From: Marinobacter confluentis
GTDB taxonomy: Bacteria > Pseudomonadota > Gammaproteobacteria > Pseudomonadales > Oleiphilaceae
DNA: 64,000 nt
Assembly (NCBI RefSeq): GCF_004785685.1
Contig: NZ_SRPF01000002.1
Coordinates: forward strand, 806,001 to 870,000
Direction: 5' to 3'
Made by a program: the position numbers and the translations under genes. Below, in pieces: positions 9,704 to 18,713 of this stretch. The notes beneath the pieces were generated by a model. It was given only the letters and a program-made list of their open reading frames with translations. It was not told where the DNA came from and did no database searches. Every line of letters begins with the position of its first letter. Within the stretch, counting starts at the first letter, position 1.

Positions 9704-10789
9704 CTAATACATTACCGCGTAATCACCTTCCCGAACATTGATGCTGGCGCCCTCCGCCGGCATCCAGGCGCGACTGGTGTCGAGGCTTAACTGGTGCAGG
9801 TGAAGATCCACGCCGGTATCCCAAAGCTTGGGCGGCACATCGGGCCTCTGCAAGGACCATTCAGCCCGTACAACCCGCAACTTGTCGCCAGGCAACAGGC
9901 CAGACTTGGTGCCAATGTCCAGCAACAGATCCTTACCATCTACCTCAAGAATCGGCACCAGCAGCGCCTGGCAGTCAATGGTGCTCATCAGGTCGGCAGT
10001 GATATCGTCAAACACCCCTGCCACAGCCTTTCCATAATCTGAATCATTGAACTCTGGCGAGCCAAAACTGACCTTCCCGGTGCGCGGAATATCCCATCGG
10101 CCTGATGCCGTATAACGCTGCTCCGTAACCACCCGCCCGGTGTAACCATCGTGCAGAACAACATCCACCACAAACTCCCGTTCGGTGTCGGCACTGAACA
10201 GCGACCGTTTGATCGAGGCTGCATAGGACGAATCCCAGGATTCCGCCCGGTTGACGTTCAGGTTGCGAATGACACCAGACACCACAAACTGGGCACCCAT
10301 CTGGCGACTCACCGCAGAATACTGCTCCAGCCGGTTACCGGCAGTCTCCCGGGTTGGCCCTGCCCTCAGACTGGCAAACATTTGCCTTGTCGGCGCAGAT
10401 AACGGCAACACCTCGCCTGTGTCCAGAAGGTTCTGATACAGCCACTCACTGGCCGCGTAGCCCACCGAACCCAGCCCGCCAAAAACAGTCTGGTCGGGCT
10501 TTTCAACATTGAACCCTGCAACAACCACCTTCTTACGAATTCGGGATGCTTCCTGATTGGAGCACTGCTGGTTGAGCTCAAAAGGGGTGCTGTTACGCTC
10601 CGCTCGAATAGTTGCGGCCAGCTTGTCCAGTTCGGCCTGGAAGCCGCCTACGTCTTTGCTGATGATGAGGTTGACCCTGGGCGGCAGGAATTTCGCCGTT
10701 CCATCCTCGGCATAGGAAACCGTACCCGGAAGTAAGACCGCAACGAGCATGAGAATGATTCGATGGCTGTGCCTGAATTTCAGTATCAC
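9704..10789 (-). CDS. Secreted FlgT-like protein (flagellar H-ring assembly family)
   Basis: The 361-residue product has a clean signal peptide (MILKFRHSHR, then a hydrophobic stretch ending in VSYA), so it is periplasmic. The middle region (KKVVVAGFNVEKPDQ to MGAQFVVSGVIRN) has the strand-helix order of TolB-N/FlgT-M-like domains, and the C-terminal part (VPILEVDGKDLLLDIGTKSGLLPGDKLRVVR) looks like the SH3-like FlgT C-terminal domain. FlgT forms the H ring around the flagellar basal body in Vibrio. No other flagellar gene is nearby, so the role is inferred from fold-like features only. The GTG start at 10789 has GGAG 9 nt upstream. It could be another LPS- or curli-type periplasmic factor. 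Confidence 0.55.
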   Translation of the reverse strand: MILKFRHSHRIILMLVAVLLPGTVSYAEDGTAKFLPPRVNLIISKDVGGFQAELDKLAATIRAERNSTPFELNQQCSNQEASRIRKKVVVAGFNVEKPDQTVFGGLGSVGYAASEWLYQNLLDTGEVLPLSAPTRQMFASLRAGPTRETAGNRLEQYSAVSRQMGAQFVVSGVIRNLNVNRAESWDSSYAASIKRSLFSADTEREFVVDVVLHDGYTGRVVTEQRYTASGRWDIPRTGKVSFGSPEFNDSDYGKAVAGVFDDITADLMSTIDCQALLVPILEVDGKDLLLDIGTKSGLLPGDKLRVVRAEWSLQRPDVPPKLWDTGVDLHLHQLSLDTSRAWMPAEGASINVREGDYAVMY

Positions 10790-11054
10790 TATCTGTTACT
10801 CCAGATAACGCAGGGTTCGGTGTCGGCGGATGACCCAAAGGCAAAGTGGCTGCCACACGGTTACAGAATAAACATGAAAATTTCATGCCAGCTAGAAAAC
10901 GGCAGCGCTTTATGCACTGTAATCGATAGTCTTGTTGCCACTTCCTGTTTTTCGTCCTCTTTTGTTAAATGATGTTTCTCATAGGCGCATTTCACTCCGG
11001 TGTCCTGATAATCTTGCGAAAAGTTAATTTCTTGCCCCACCCATGAGGACTCTG

Positions 11055-12338
11055 ATGAAACCTAACGCTCGCTCCCGTGCTGCCTTCACAACTTTTGCAA
11101 AGACCCCGCTGGCCATTGCCCTATGCGTGACATCCGCATCTGCCCTGGCCAGCCCTGAGGCTTTTTCACCTTCGCGCTCTTTCGCCATGGGCGGAACGGG
11201 CGTAGCAATTGCGCACCCGGCAGCCGCCGGCGCTTCCAACCCTGCCATGCTGGCATCGAAGAATCATGAGTGGTCAGACGATTTTGGACTGATTCTTCCG
11301 TCTGTTAACGCCCGCTTTGCGGATGAAGAAGAAACCATCGACCAGATCGATGATATTCAGGATGCCATTGACGAATTCGGGGATATCCAGAACGTTGATC
11401 AGGCGGAAGCACGACGCATCGCCGGCGACCTTCGTGAACGTCTGACGGCCTTTGACCGGGATACAGTTCGGATCAATGCGGCGGTGGGCGTCGCGTTTGC
11501 GATACCCACAGAGTCCTATTCCGTTGGCTTTTTCACTAATGGCAACCTGCAGGCCACGGTTCGCGGTGAATTTGACGCCGCCGACGAGCAACTACTGAGA
11601 GACATCGAGAACAACGTGGTTCCCGCAGCCGGCGCTGATCTCGACACCGAGCTTCAATCTCGCGGTCGCGTTCTGGCAGCGGCCGTTTCTGAAGTCGGGA
11701 TCTCTATCGCCAAATCCATTGAACTGGCCAACGGCAACCAGCTTCAGGTTGGCGTGTCACCCAAGTACGTACAGCTTCGAACTTTCCAGTACACTGAAGC
11801 TGTCTCCGGCTTTGAAGACGACGATTTCGACAGTGACGAGAATGAGACCGATGAAAGCGGCATCAACCTCGATATCGGCGCCGCCTACGCATTTGGCGAC
11901 GAGAAAGCATGGAACGCAGGCGTGGTTGTGAGAAACCTGATCCCAATGGAACTGGATTCAGCAGCAAGCCGCCCGCAACTGGGAGAAGAGGAGTACACCC
12001 TGGAGTTGAACCCAATGCTGACCGCAGGCATCGCCCACAGCGGTGATTTCCACGTCCTGACGGCGGAGCTCGATCTGACAAAGAAAGAAGGCTTTGGCTA
12101 CGCCGACGATACCCAGTGGCTCGCGGTTGGCGTGGAACTGGACGCCTGGCGCTATGCCCAGCTGCGTTTCGGTGCCCGCCAGAACCTAGCCAGCAATGAT
12201 GACAACAACGGCATTGAGGAAGACACTCAGTTCACCGCTGGTATTGGTGTATCCGTTTTCGGTGCCCGCCTGGACCTGGGCGCACTGGTGAGCGATGCCG
12301 AAATGGGTGCCGCACTGGAACTGGGAGCCGCGTTTTAA
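11055..12338 (+). CDS. TraF-like outer-membrane beta-barrel protein (PF13729 type)
   Basis: After a signal peptide ending in SALA, the mature protein starts SPEAFSPSRSFAMGGTGVAIAHPAAAGASNPA, the N-terminal pattern of a family often annotated as conjugal transfer protein TraF. The rest is rich in alternating beta strands and acidic loops and ends in an aromatic residue (LELGAAF), as expected for an outer-membrane barrel inserted by BAM. There are no conjugation genes here, so the name is misleading and a FadL- or porin-like role is equally possible. The ATG at 11055 is preferred over 11043 because GAGGA lies 5 nt upstream. The cca gene follows after 3 bp. Confidence 0.7.
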   Translation: MKPNARSRAAFTTFAKTPLAIALCVTSASALASPEAFSPSRSFAMGGTGVAIAHPAAAGASNPAMLASKNHEWSDDFGLILPSVNARFADEEETIDQIDDIQDAIDEFGDIQNVDQAEARRIAGDLRERLTAFDRDTVRINAAVGVAFAIPTESYSVGFFTNGNLQATVRGEFDAADEQLLRDIENNVVPAAGADLDTELQSRGRVLAAAVSEVGISIAKSIELANGNQLQVGVSPKYVQLRTFQYTEAVSGFEDDDFDSDENETDESGINLDIGAAYAFGDEKAWNAGVVVRNLIPMELDSAASRPQLGEEEYTLELNPMLTAGIAHSGDFHVLTAELDLTKKEGFGYADDTQWLAVGVELDAWRYAQLRFGARQNLASNDDNNGIEEDTQFTAGIGVSVFGARLDLGALVSDAEMGAALELGAAF

Positions 12339-12341
12339 TCC

Positions 12342-13463
12342 ATGGAAATCTATCTCGTAGGGGGTGCTGTTCGTGACGAATTGCTTGAGTTGCCGGTGAA
12401 AGACCGGGACTGGGTCGTCACCGGCGCCACACCCGACGAGATGTTGAAACAGGGCTATAAACAGGTGGGTGCAGATTTCCCTGTCTTTCTGCACCCGACC
12501 ACCCATGAGGAATACGCCCTCGCCCGCACGGAGCGCAAGAACGGCCAGGGCTACCATGGCTTCACAGTCTACAGCGCGCCAGACGTTACTCTCGAAGACG
12601 ATCTCAAACGCCGGGACCTGACCATCAATGCCATGGCCAGGGCGACCGACGGCACGCTTGTGGACCCCTTCCACGGCCGGGAAGATCTCGAATCCCGCCA
12701 GCTTCGCCACGTTTCCGATGCCTTTAACGAAGACCCTTTGCGAATCCTGCGCACGGCAAGGTTTGCAGCAAGGCTTGAACCTATGGGTTTCAGGGTTTGT
12801 GATCAGACCATGGCACTGATGATTGCAATGGCCGAAGCCGGCGAAGTGGATCATCTGGTGCCGGAACGGGTCTGGCAGGAAGTTCAGCGGGCCCTTCATG
12901 AAAAAGAACCCGGCATCTTTTTCACCGTGCTACGGGACTGCGGCGCCCTTGAATCGCTGATTCCGGAGTTGGCTTCAGACCAGGCCATGCTTGATCGCGC
13001 AGTGGCCGCACTGCGTTGCGCCCACCAGCAGGGCCTGGGCACCGAAGCGCGCTTCGCAGCTTTACTCTCTCCCCTGGCCGTAATGAAATCTGGCTCCGCC
13101 GAAAAACGGGCCAAACGCCTCAAAGCCCCCAACGACTGCAGCGCCATGGCAAGGCTGGTGGCGATCGCCACTCCCGTTCTGGAATCATCAACGCCATTGA
13201 CGGCAGAGAACATCCTCGACCTGCTCGACAAGGCCGATGCCTGGCGTCGCCCGGAAAGATTTGCCAACCTGCTCGACACCCTTGGCTGTGTGCTTTCAAG
13301 CGGCAATACAGGTAAGGCCGAGCAGCTCAGGAGCGCACTGGAAGCCGCCAATTCCGTCAGCGCACAGTCGCTGATGGCCGAAGGCTTCACCGGAAAAGCC
13401 CTGGGCGAAGCAATCCACAATGAACGCCTGCGACGTATCCAGAACTCTGTTCACAGCGCTTGA
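12342..13463 (+). CDS. cca: CCA-adding tRNA nucleotidyltransferase, HD motif degenerate
   Basis: This class II enzyme adds or repairs the 3' CCA of tRNAs. The nucleotidyltransferase head is intact: LVGGAVRDELL, catalytic Asp21 and Asp23 in KDRDWVV, then RRDLTINAMA and the template helix EDPLRILRTARFAARL. The protein is 373 residues, shorter than the roughly 412 of E. coli, where a C-terminal HD domain adds phosphatase and phosphodiesterase activity. Where that enzyme has a metal-binding HD motif after RFAAL, this one has LSPLAVM (residues 242-248), so the HD activity is probably lost. It follows the TraF-like gene by 3 bp and precedes an SDR gene by 8 bp. Confidence 0.93.
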   Translation: MEIYLVGGAVRDELLELPVKDRDWVVTGATPDEMLKQGYKQVGADFPVFLHPTTHEEYALARTERKNGQGYHGFTVYSAPDVTLEDDLKRRDLTINAMARATDGTLVDPFHGREDLESRQLRHVSDAFNEDPLRILRTARFAARLEPMGFRVCDQTMALMIAMAEAGEVDHLVPERVWQEVQRALHEKEPGIFFTVLRDCGALESLIPELASDQAMLDRAVAALRCAHQQGLGTEARFAALLSPLAVMKSGSAEKRAKRLKAPNDCSAMARLVAIATPVLESSTPLTAENILDLLDKADAWRRPERFANLLDTLGCVLSSGNTGKAEQLRSALEAANSVSAQSLMAEGFTGKALGEAIHNERLRRIQNSVHSA

Positions 13464-13471
13464 GGATACCT

Positions 13472-14218
13472 ATGACCACGCCTGCCCCTGTCGCCCTTAT
13501 CACCGGCGCTGCCCATCGTCTGGGCGCACATACCGCTCGCCATCTTCATGGTCGCGGCTGGAATATCGTGATTCACTACCGGTCCCGGCGGGACCAGGCT
13601 GAAGCACTGGCCAGCGAACTGAATCAACAACGGGAAGATTCTGCCACCACGATTCAGGCCGACCTGTCGGACCCGGAAGCCATCACGCCGCTGGCAGAAC
13701 AGGCGATCGCAGCCTGGGGTCGCCTGAATGGTCTGCTCAATAACGCCTCGGTGTTCTATCCCAATCCCACTGAAAAAGCCGGGATCAGTGACTGGGACAC
13801 GGTCATGGGCACCAACCTGCGGGCGCCGTTTTTCCTTGGCCAGGCCTGCCTGCCAGCGCTTCGCGAAGCCCGCGGCGCCATCGTTAACCTGATCGACATC
13901 TACAGCCAGCGGCCACTGGCGGACCACCCGCTGTATTGTGCAAGCAAGTCCGGTCTCGCGTCGCTGACCCTGTCGTGGGCGAAGGATCTGGCACCGGATG
14001 TGCGGGTCAATGGCGTATCCCCCGGCGCGATTCTGTGGCCGGAAGGCGATGCGGAAATTGACCCCCAGTATCAACAAAGCATATTGGCAAAAACGCCGCT
14101 GGCGAGAACCGGGAAACCAGACGATATTGCCGGTGCCATTGCGTTCCTGCTTTGCGACGCTCCCTTCGTAACGGGTCAGATTCTATCCGTGGATGGAGGG
14201 CGTAGCCTCAACATGTAA
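13472..14218 (+). CDS. Pteridine reductase-like short-chain dehydrogenase (FolM type)
   Basis: This 248-residue SDR has an NADP-type Rossmann start VALITGAAHRLGAHTARHL, where Arg in TGxxxRLG and the following HYRSRR stretch are typical of pteridine reductases (PTR1/FolM). The catalytic Tyr-Lys pair is in LYCASKSG, the NNAS motif is in LLNNASVF, and the end has VTGQILSVDGG. FolM-type enzymes reduce dihydromonapterin or dihydrofolate. The TGAAxRLG and SPGAILWPEG features favour this subgroup, but the substrate is not proven. The ATG at 13472 has GAGGAT 5 nt upstream and follows the cca stop. Confidence 0.8.
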   Translation: MTTPAPVALITGAAHRLGAHTARHLHGRGWNIVIHYRSRRDQAEALASELNQQREDSATTIQADLSDPEAITPLAEQAIAAWGRLNGLLNNASVFYPNPTEKAGISDWDTVMGTNLRAPFFLGQACLPALREARGAIVNLIDIYSQRPLADHPLYCASKSGLASLTLSWAKDLAPDVRVNGVSPGAILWPEGDAEIDPQYQQSILAKTPLARTGKPDDIAGAIAFLLCDAPFVTGQILSVDGGRSLNM

Positions 14219-14235
14219 CGCTCTGGCCTGTAGCT

Positions 14236-14263
14236 TTGGCCAACTCCGGCTTTCGGATACAAT
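14236..14263 (+). promoter_or_regulatory. Putative promoter of the thiolase gene
   Basis: TTGGCC (14236-14241) and TACAAT (14258-14263) with a 16-bp spacer lie 35 bp upstream of the thiolase ATG, in the only gap of this stretch. The -10 is a 5/6 match and the -35 a 4/6 match to sigma70 consensus. Confidence 0.45.
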
Positions 14264-14297
14264 GCCGTGCAACTTTTGAAACAGCCGGAGACAAGCC

Positions 14298-15476
14298 ATG
14301 CGTGATGTTGTTATCGCCGCCGCCAAACGTACCGCCGTAGGCGGATTCGGGGGCGGCTTGTCCAGCCTCCGTGCCGACCAGCTCGGCAGCATTGTGATCA
14401 AAGCCCTGCTGGAAGAAACGGGCATCTCCCCGGACCAGATCGACGAAGTCATTCTGGGCCAGGTGCTTACCGCCGGTTGCGGCCAGAACCCGGCTCGCCA
14501 GGCTTCGATTAACGCAGGCGTGCCGGCAACCGTTCCCGCTATGACCATCAACAAGGTTTGTGGTTCCGGCCTGAAAGCGGTTCATATGGCGGTGCAGGCC
14601 ATCCAGTGCGGCGATGCCGAATTACTGATTGCCGGTGGCCAGGAAAGCATGAGCCAGGCACCCCACGTGCTACCCAACAGCCGCAACGGTCAGCGCATGG
14701 GCAACTGGAATATGGTGGACACCATGATTTCCGACGGCCTGTGGGATGCGTTCAACAATTACCACATGGGCGTGACCGCCGAGAATATCGTTGAGAAGTA
14801 CGGCATCTCCCGCGAGGAGCAGGATGAGTTCGCCGCGGCTTCCCAGCAGAAAGCCGCGGCCGCCATGGACGCGGGTTATTTCGACAGCCAGATTGTTCCC
14901 GTTTCCGTGCCCCAGCGTAAGGGTGACCCCATCATCGTGGATAGAGACGAAAACCCGCGCGCCGGTGTCACGGCCGACAGCCTTGGCAAACTGCGCCCGG
15001 CCTTCAAGAAAGACGGCACCGTGACTGCTGGCAATGCGTCTGCCCTGAACGATGGGGCTGCTGCGGTGATCGTCTGCAGCGCCGAAAAAGCACAGGCCCT
15101 GGGCCTGACCCCGCTGGCAACCATTCGTGCACACGCCAATGCGGGCGTTGACCCCACCATTATGGGCACAGGCCCAATTCCCGCCAGCCAGCGCTGCCTG
15201 CAGCGTGCCGGCTGGACCGTGGACGAGCTGGACCTGATCGAAGCCAACGAGGCCTTCGCTGCACAGGCGATTTCTGTCAACCGCGACCTGGGCTGGGATG
15301 TCAGCAAAGTGAACGTGAACGGTGGCGCCATCGCCCTGGGCCATCCCATTGGCGCATCCGGCTGCCGTATTCTGGTCACCCTGCTTCACGAAATGACCAG
15401 GCGGGATGCGAAGAAAGGCCTGGCAACCCTGTGCATCGGCGGCGGAATGGGCGTTGCCCTGGCCGTGGAGCGCTGA
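14298..15476 (+). CDS. Acetyl-CoA C-acetyltransferase (thiolase)
   Basis: This biosynthetic-type thiolase joins two acetyl-CoA into acetoacetyl-CoA or cleaves the product. The 392 residues and catalytic set fit: Cys88 in [10 protein letters not shown] (acyl-enzyme nucleophile), His349 in [10 protein letters not shown] and Cys379 in [10 protein letters not shown] (acid-base pair), plus NEAFAAQA. Close matches in style are PhaA and AtoB. No phaB or phaC lies next to it, so polyhydroxyalkanoate synthesis versus fatty or ketogenic metabolism cannot be decided here. trmL starts 7 bp later and may be co-transcribed. Confidence 0.92.
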   Translation: MRDVVIAAAKRTAVGGFGGGLSSLRADQLGSIVIKALLEETGISPDQIDEVILGQVLTAGCGQNPARQASINAGVPATVPAMTINKVCGSGLKAVHMAVQAIQCGDAELLIAGGQESMSQAPHVLPNSRNGQRMGNWNMVDTMISDGLWDAFNNYHMGVTAENIVEKYGISREEQDEFAAASQQKAAAAMDAGYFDSQIVPVSVPQRKGDPIIVDRDENPRAGVTADSLGKLRPAFKKDGTVTAGNASALNDGAAAVIVCSAEKAQALGLTPLATIRAHANAGVDPTIMGTGPIPASQRCLQRAGWTVDELDLIEANEAFAAQAISVNRDLGWDVSKVNVNGGAIALGHPIGASGCRILVTLLHEMTRRDAKKGLATLCIGGGMGVALAVER

Positions 15477-15482
15477 TCCAAG

Positions 15483-15959
15483 GTGCCGAACGCACTGCTG
15501 AATATAGTGCTGTATGAGCCGGAGATACCGCCCAATACCGGTAATATCATCCGGCTGTGCGCCAACACCGGGTGCAGGCTGCACCTGATTGAACCCCTGG
15601 GATTCAACCTGGAAGATAAACAGATGCGCCGGGCGGGGCTGGATTACAGCGAATACGCCACGGTAACCGTCCACCCGGATTATCAGAGTTTCCTGGAAAG
15701 CGAAAAGCCACAGCGGCTGTTCGGGCTAACCACCAAGGGCAGCCACTACTATCACGAAGTCGCCTATGAAAAAGGAGACTACCTGATGTTTGGCCCGGAA
15801 ACCCGGGGGCTGCCGGCCGACATCCGCGATTCCCTGCCAGCCTACCACCGGCTTCGCGTTCCCATGCAGCCCGAAAACCGAAGCCTGAACCTGTCCAACA
15901 CTGCGGCACTGGTGGTCTACGAGGCCTGGCGGCAGCTCGGCTTTGAGGGCGCTCTATAG
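15483..15959 (+). CDS. trmL: tRNA (cytidine/uridine-34 2'-O)-methyltransferase TrmL
   Basis: TrmL is a minimal SPOUT methyltransferase that modifies the wobble position of certain leucine tRNAs. The 158-residue protein starts [26 protein letters not shown], has FGPETRGLP and ends with the knotted SAM-binding region [21 protein letters not shown], all diagnostic of the TrmL/YibK group. A GTG at 15483 is used as start; no better ATG exists upstream of the first conserved strand. The gene ends just before a bidirectional terminator. In E. coli this family (yibK) also lies near secB. Confidence 0.92.
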   Translation: MPNALLNIVLYEPEIPPNTGNIIRLCANTGCRLHLIEPLGFNLEDKQMRRAGLDYSEYATVTVHPDYQSFLESEKPQRLFGLTTKGSHYYHEVAYEKGDYLMFGPETRGLPADIRDSLPAYHRLRVPMQPENRSLNLSNTAALVVYEAWRQLGFEGAL

Positions 15960-15978
15960 CCGGAACCTTTCCGACTCC

Positions 15979-16025
15979 CACAAAGAAGCCCCGGCTGGCA
16001 TGAACCCAGGCGGGGCTTCTTTGTG
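15979..16025. terminator. Bidirectional intrinsic terminator between trmL and secB
   Basis: A perfect 15-bp inverted repeat (15979-15993 and 16011-16025, arms built on CAAAGAAGCCCCG) encloses a 17-nt loop and lies between convergent genes. Its outer part is A-rich on one side and T-rich on the other, so it can serve as a terminator on both strands. Confidence 0.85.
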
Positions 16026-16037
16026 CAGAAAACGCGA

Positions 16038-16541
16038 TTAGTGGGTCTGCTCTTCCTTGGCCTGACCAGCTGCTTCTTCCTGCTTGCGCTTGAGCGCCTG
16101 GGCATAGATGGCGTCAAAATTGACCGGCGCCAGCATCAGGGACGGGAAGCTGCCCTTGTTCACAACTCCGTCAATCGCTTCGCGGGCATAGGGAAACAGG
16201 ATATTGGGGCAGTAAGCGCCCAGCATGTGGCCCAGCTGCTGGCCTTCCACATTCTTGATGGCGAACACGCCTGCCTGCTGGATTTCCACCAGGTAAGCCA
16301 CTTTTTCGCCCATCTTGGCGGTAACCGTCAGCGACAGTACCACTTCGTACTGGCCTTCATCGTTCAGCTTGCTGTGAGAGGTGTTCAGGTCCAGGTTTAC
16401 CTGGGGCTTCCACTGCTCCTGAAACACGGCCGGCGAATTGGGGGACTCGAACGACAGGTCCTTCAGGTAAATACGCTGAAGCGCGAACTGTGGTTGGTTC
16501 TGGTTTTCGGTGCCTGCTGCGGCCTGATCATTTTCAGCCAT
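16038..16541 (-). CDS. secB: Protein-export chaperone SecB
   Basis: SecB is the tetrameric cytoplasmic chaperone that keeps preproteins unfolded and hands them to SecA. The 167-residue sequence has the family core [19 protein letters not shown], the beta-strand region with [10 protein letters not shown] and the conserved [11 protein letters not shown] and [14 protein letters not shown] segments. The start is the ATG at 16541: the in-frame ATG at 16547 would sit directly on the GGA of the ribosome site. A grxC gene commonly sits between secB and the rhodanese gene in relatives; here only 37 bp separate them. Confidence 0.96.
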   Translation of the reverse strand: MAENDQAAAGTENQNQPQFALQRIYLKDLSFESPNSPAVFQEQWKPQVNLDLNTSHSKLNDEGQYEVVLSLTVTAKMGEKVAYLVEIQQAGVFAIKNVEGQQLGHMLGAYCPNILFPYAREAIDGVVNKGSFPSLMLAPVNFDAIYAQALKRKQEEAAGQAKEEQTH

Positions 16542-16578
16542 GGTCATTCCTTTTTATGTTTGGTTAAGCTGTGTTGGA

Positions 16579-16995
16579 TTATTTCTTCACCAGAGGCAGA
16601 TTGCTGCCCCGCCAGTCGGCAATGCCGCCATTGAGACGGACCACGTTGCTGAAGCCTTCTTCCTTCAACTGTTTGACCGCCATGGCAGAATGCTGGCCCA
16701 TTTTGTCGGCCACGATGATCTGCTTGTTCTCATGTTTCTTGAGCTCAGACACCCGGCTTTTGAGGCCGCTGAGCGGAATATTGATGGAACCGGTGATGCG
16801 ACCTTCGTTAAAATCCTTGCGGTCACGGATGTCCACCACAATAGCTTCGTCACGGTTGATCAGGCTGACGGCCGCCTGCGCGGAAACCTTCTGACCACCA
16901 CGCCGGGACTCCAGAACAATCAGCGCCAGCAGCAGCGCTGCAAACAGAGACACCAGAATGTAGTGGTTGACTACAAATTCGAATACCCGTTCCAT
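16579..16995 (-). CDS. yibN: Membrane-anchored rhodanese-like protein YibN, catalytic Cys absent
   Basis: The 138-residue protein has one N-terminal membrane helix (about residues 10-29) and a cytoplasmic rhodanese domain (AVVDIRDRKDF-type start, RITGSINIPL, and VVRLNGGIADWRG end). The active-site loop that normally starts with Cys reads VADKMGQHS (residues 95-103), with Asp at the expected Cys position, so sulfurtransferase activity is unlikely. E. coli YibN, in the same secB/gpmI neighbourhood, has the same layout. Recent work links YibN to membrane-protein insertion, but that is knowledge of relatives. The ATG at 16995 has AGGA 7 nt upstream. Confidence 0.88.
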   Translation of the reverse strand: MERVFEFVVNHYILVSLFAALLLALIVLESRRGGQKVSAQAAVSLINRDEAIVVDIRDRKDFNEGRITGSINIPLSGLKSRVSELKKHENKQIIVADKMGQHSAMAVKQLKEEGFSNVVRLNGGIADWRGSNLPLVKK

Positions 16996-17090
16996 TAAAT
17001 CATCCTGCTGCAAGGTTAGGTGCGATAGAGCCAGGTGCGAGATTATACACACCCACGGCCGGGGACAGAAGGTGACCGAAGTTGCCAGAG

Positions 17091-17120
17091 TTGGCCATGG
17101 AATGCGAATAAGTTTAAAAT
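17091..17120 (+). promoter_or_regulatory. Putative promoter of gpmI
   Basis: TTGGCC (17091-17096) and TAAAAT (17115-17120) with an 18-bp spacer lie in the divergent gap between the rhodanese gene and gpmI, 45 bp before the chosen gpmI start. Confidence 0.4.
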
Positions 17121-17165
17121 GTAGTAGTTTTACGAAATTTACAGAATTCACTGATGGGATACGCA

Positions 17166-18713
17166 ATGACTGCCACAAAAAAGCCGACCGCACTGATCAT
17201 TCTCGATGGCTGGGGCCACCGCGACCCGGCTGAAGACAACGCAATCAGCTCTGCCAACACCCCCTGTTGGGACAAATTGTGGCAGGAGAATCCCAGAACC
17301 CTGATTAACACCTCCGGAAAGTACGTGGGGCTGCCGGAAGGCCAGATGGGCAACTCCGAGGTCGGCCACATGAACCTCGGAGCCGGCCGTATTGTGTATC
17401 AAAGCCTGACCCGCATTGACAAAGACCTGGAAGAAGGCACGTTTTCCGACAACAAGGCCCTGTCTGCCGCCATCGACAAGGCCGTCAGCAGCGGGCGCGC
17501 TGTTCACCTGATGGGCCTGCTGTCACCGGGTGGTGTTCACAGCCATGAAGATCACATTCTGGCAGCGGCGGAAATGGCCGCAGCCCGGGGCGCGAAAGAA
17601 GTCTATATTCACGCCTTCCTCGATGGCCGTGACATGCCGCCGAAAAGCGCCAAGCCTTCCCTCGAGAAAGCCGCAGCCAAGCTGAAAAGTCTGGGCGTTG
17701 GCCGCGTTGCCACCATTGTTGGCCGCTACTTCGCCATGGACCGGGACAACCGCTGGGATCGGGTCGAACAGGCCTACAACGCCATGACCCTCGGCGAAAC
17801 TGAGTTCACCGCAGATGACCCGGTTGCCGCGCTGGAACAGGCTTACGACCGGGGCGAGAACGACGAGTTTGTGAAAGCGACCCGCATCAAGGCCAGCGGC
17901 GATACTGAAGGCACCATCAACGACGGTGACAGCGTAATCTTCATGAACTTCCGCGCTGACCGTGCAAGGGAAATGACCCGCTGCTTTGTCGATAGGGACT
18001 TCGACGGCTTCGAGCGCAAGAAGCACCCGGAGCTGGCAGACTTTGTAATGCTTACTGAATACGCCGCCGATATCGACACCAGTTGCGCCTATCCCCCAGC
18101 GCAGCTGTCCAACGGTCTTGGTGAATACGCATCCAGCCTGGGCAAGACCCAGCTCCGGATCGCAGAAACCGAGAAATACGCCCACGTCACTTTCTTCTTT
18201 AACGGCGGTCTGGAAACGCCCTTTGAAGGCGAAGACCGCATCCTGGTGCCCTCACCCAAGGTGGCCACCTATGATCTGCAGCCGGAAATGAGCGCGCCGG
18301 AAGTGACTGACAAACTCTGCGAAGCCATAAAAAGCGGCAAGTACGATCTGGTTGTATGCAACTTCGCCAACGGCGACATGGTCGGCCACACCGGCAATCT
18401 GGACGCCGCCATCAAAGCCGCAGAGTGCATCGACCATTGTGTTGCCCGGATTGCAGACGCGCTGGCAGAAGTTGGTGGCGAGGCCCTGATCACCGCCGAC
18501 CACGGTAACTGCGAACAGATGCAGGACCCCAAGTCCGGCCAGGTGCACACTGCACACACCATCGGCCCTGTGCCGCTGATCTATGTCGGCCCGCGCAAGG
18601 TCTCACTGATCGACGACGGCGCACTGAGCGATGTCGCGCCCAGTCTGCTGGCGCTGATGGGGCTTGACCAGCCATCCGAGATGACCGGGCACAGCCTGGT
18701 GAAAATCGGTTGA
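17166..18713 (+). CDS. gpmI: 2,3-bisphosphoglycerate-independent phosphoglycerate mutase GpmI
   Basis: GpmI interconverts 3- and 2-phosphoglycerate in glycolysis using Mn2+ and a phosphoserine intermediate. The 515-residue product has the metal and nucleophile sites: Asp14 in IILDGWGHR and Ser64 in [12 protein letters not shown], and the C-terminal metal motifs [13 protein letters not shown] and [11 protein letters not shown]. The ATG at 17166 is chosen over 17154 because GGGA is 6 nt upstream and the conserved [12 protein letters not shown] begins at once. It heads a four-gene unit with envC, ctpA and yibQ, a linkage seen in many gammaproteobacteria. Confidence 0.96.
   Translation: MTATKKPTALIILDGWGHRDPAEDNAISSANTPCWDKLWQENPRTLINTSGKYVGLPEGQMGNSEVGHMNLGAGRIVYQSLTRIDKDLEEGTFSDNKALSAAIDKAVSSGRAVHLMGLLSPGGVHSHEDHILAAAEMAAARGAKEVYIHAFLDGRDMPPKSAKPSLEKAAAKLKSLGVGRVATIVGRYFAMDRDNRWDRVEQAYNAMTLGETEFTADDPVAALEQAYDRGENDEFVKATRIKASGDTEGTINDGDSVIFMNFRADRAREMTRCFVDRDFDGFERKKHPELADFVMLTEYAADIDTSCAYPPAQLSNGLGEYASSLGKTQLRIAETEKYAHVTFFFNGGLETPFEGEDRILVPSPKVATYDLQPEMSAPEVTDKLCEAIKSGKYDLVVCNFANGDMVGHTGNLDAAIKAAECIDHCVARIADALAEVGGEALITADHGNCEQMQDPKSGQVHTAHTIGPVPLIYVGPRKVSLIDDGALSDVAPSLLALMGLDQPSEMTGHSLVKIG

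Noticed and set aside
11055..12338. TraF name as evidence of a conjugative or integrative element
   Set aside because: No relaxase, mating-pair genes, integrase or att-like repeats are present, and the flanks are housekeeping genes.
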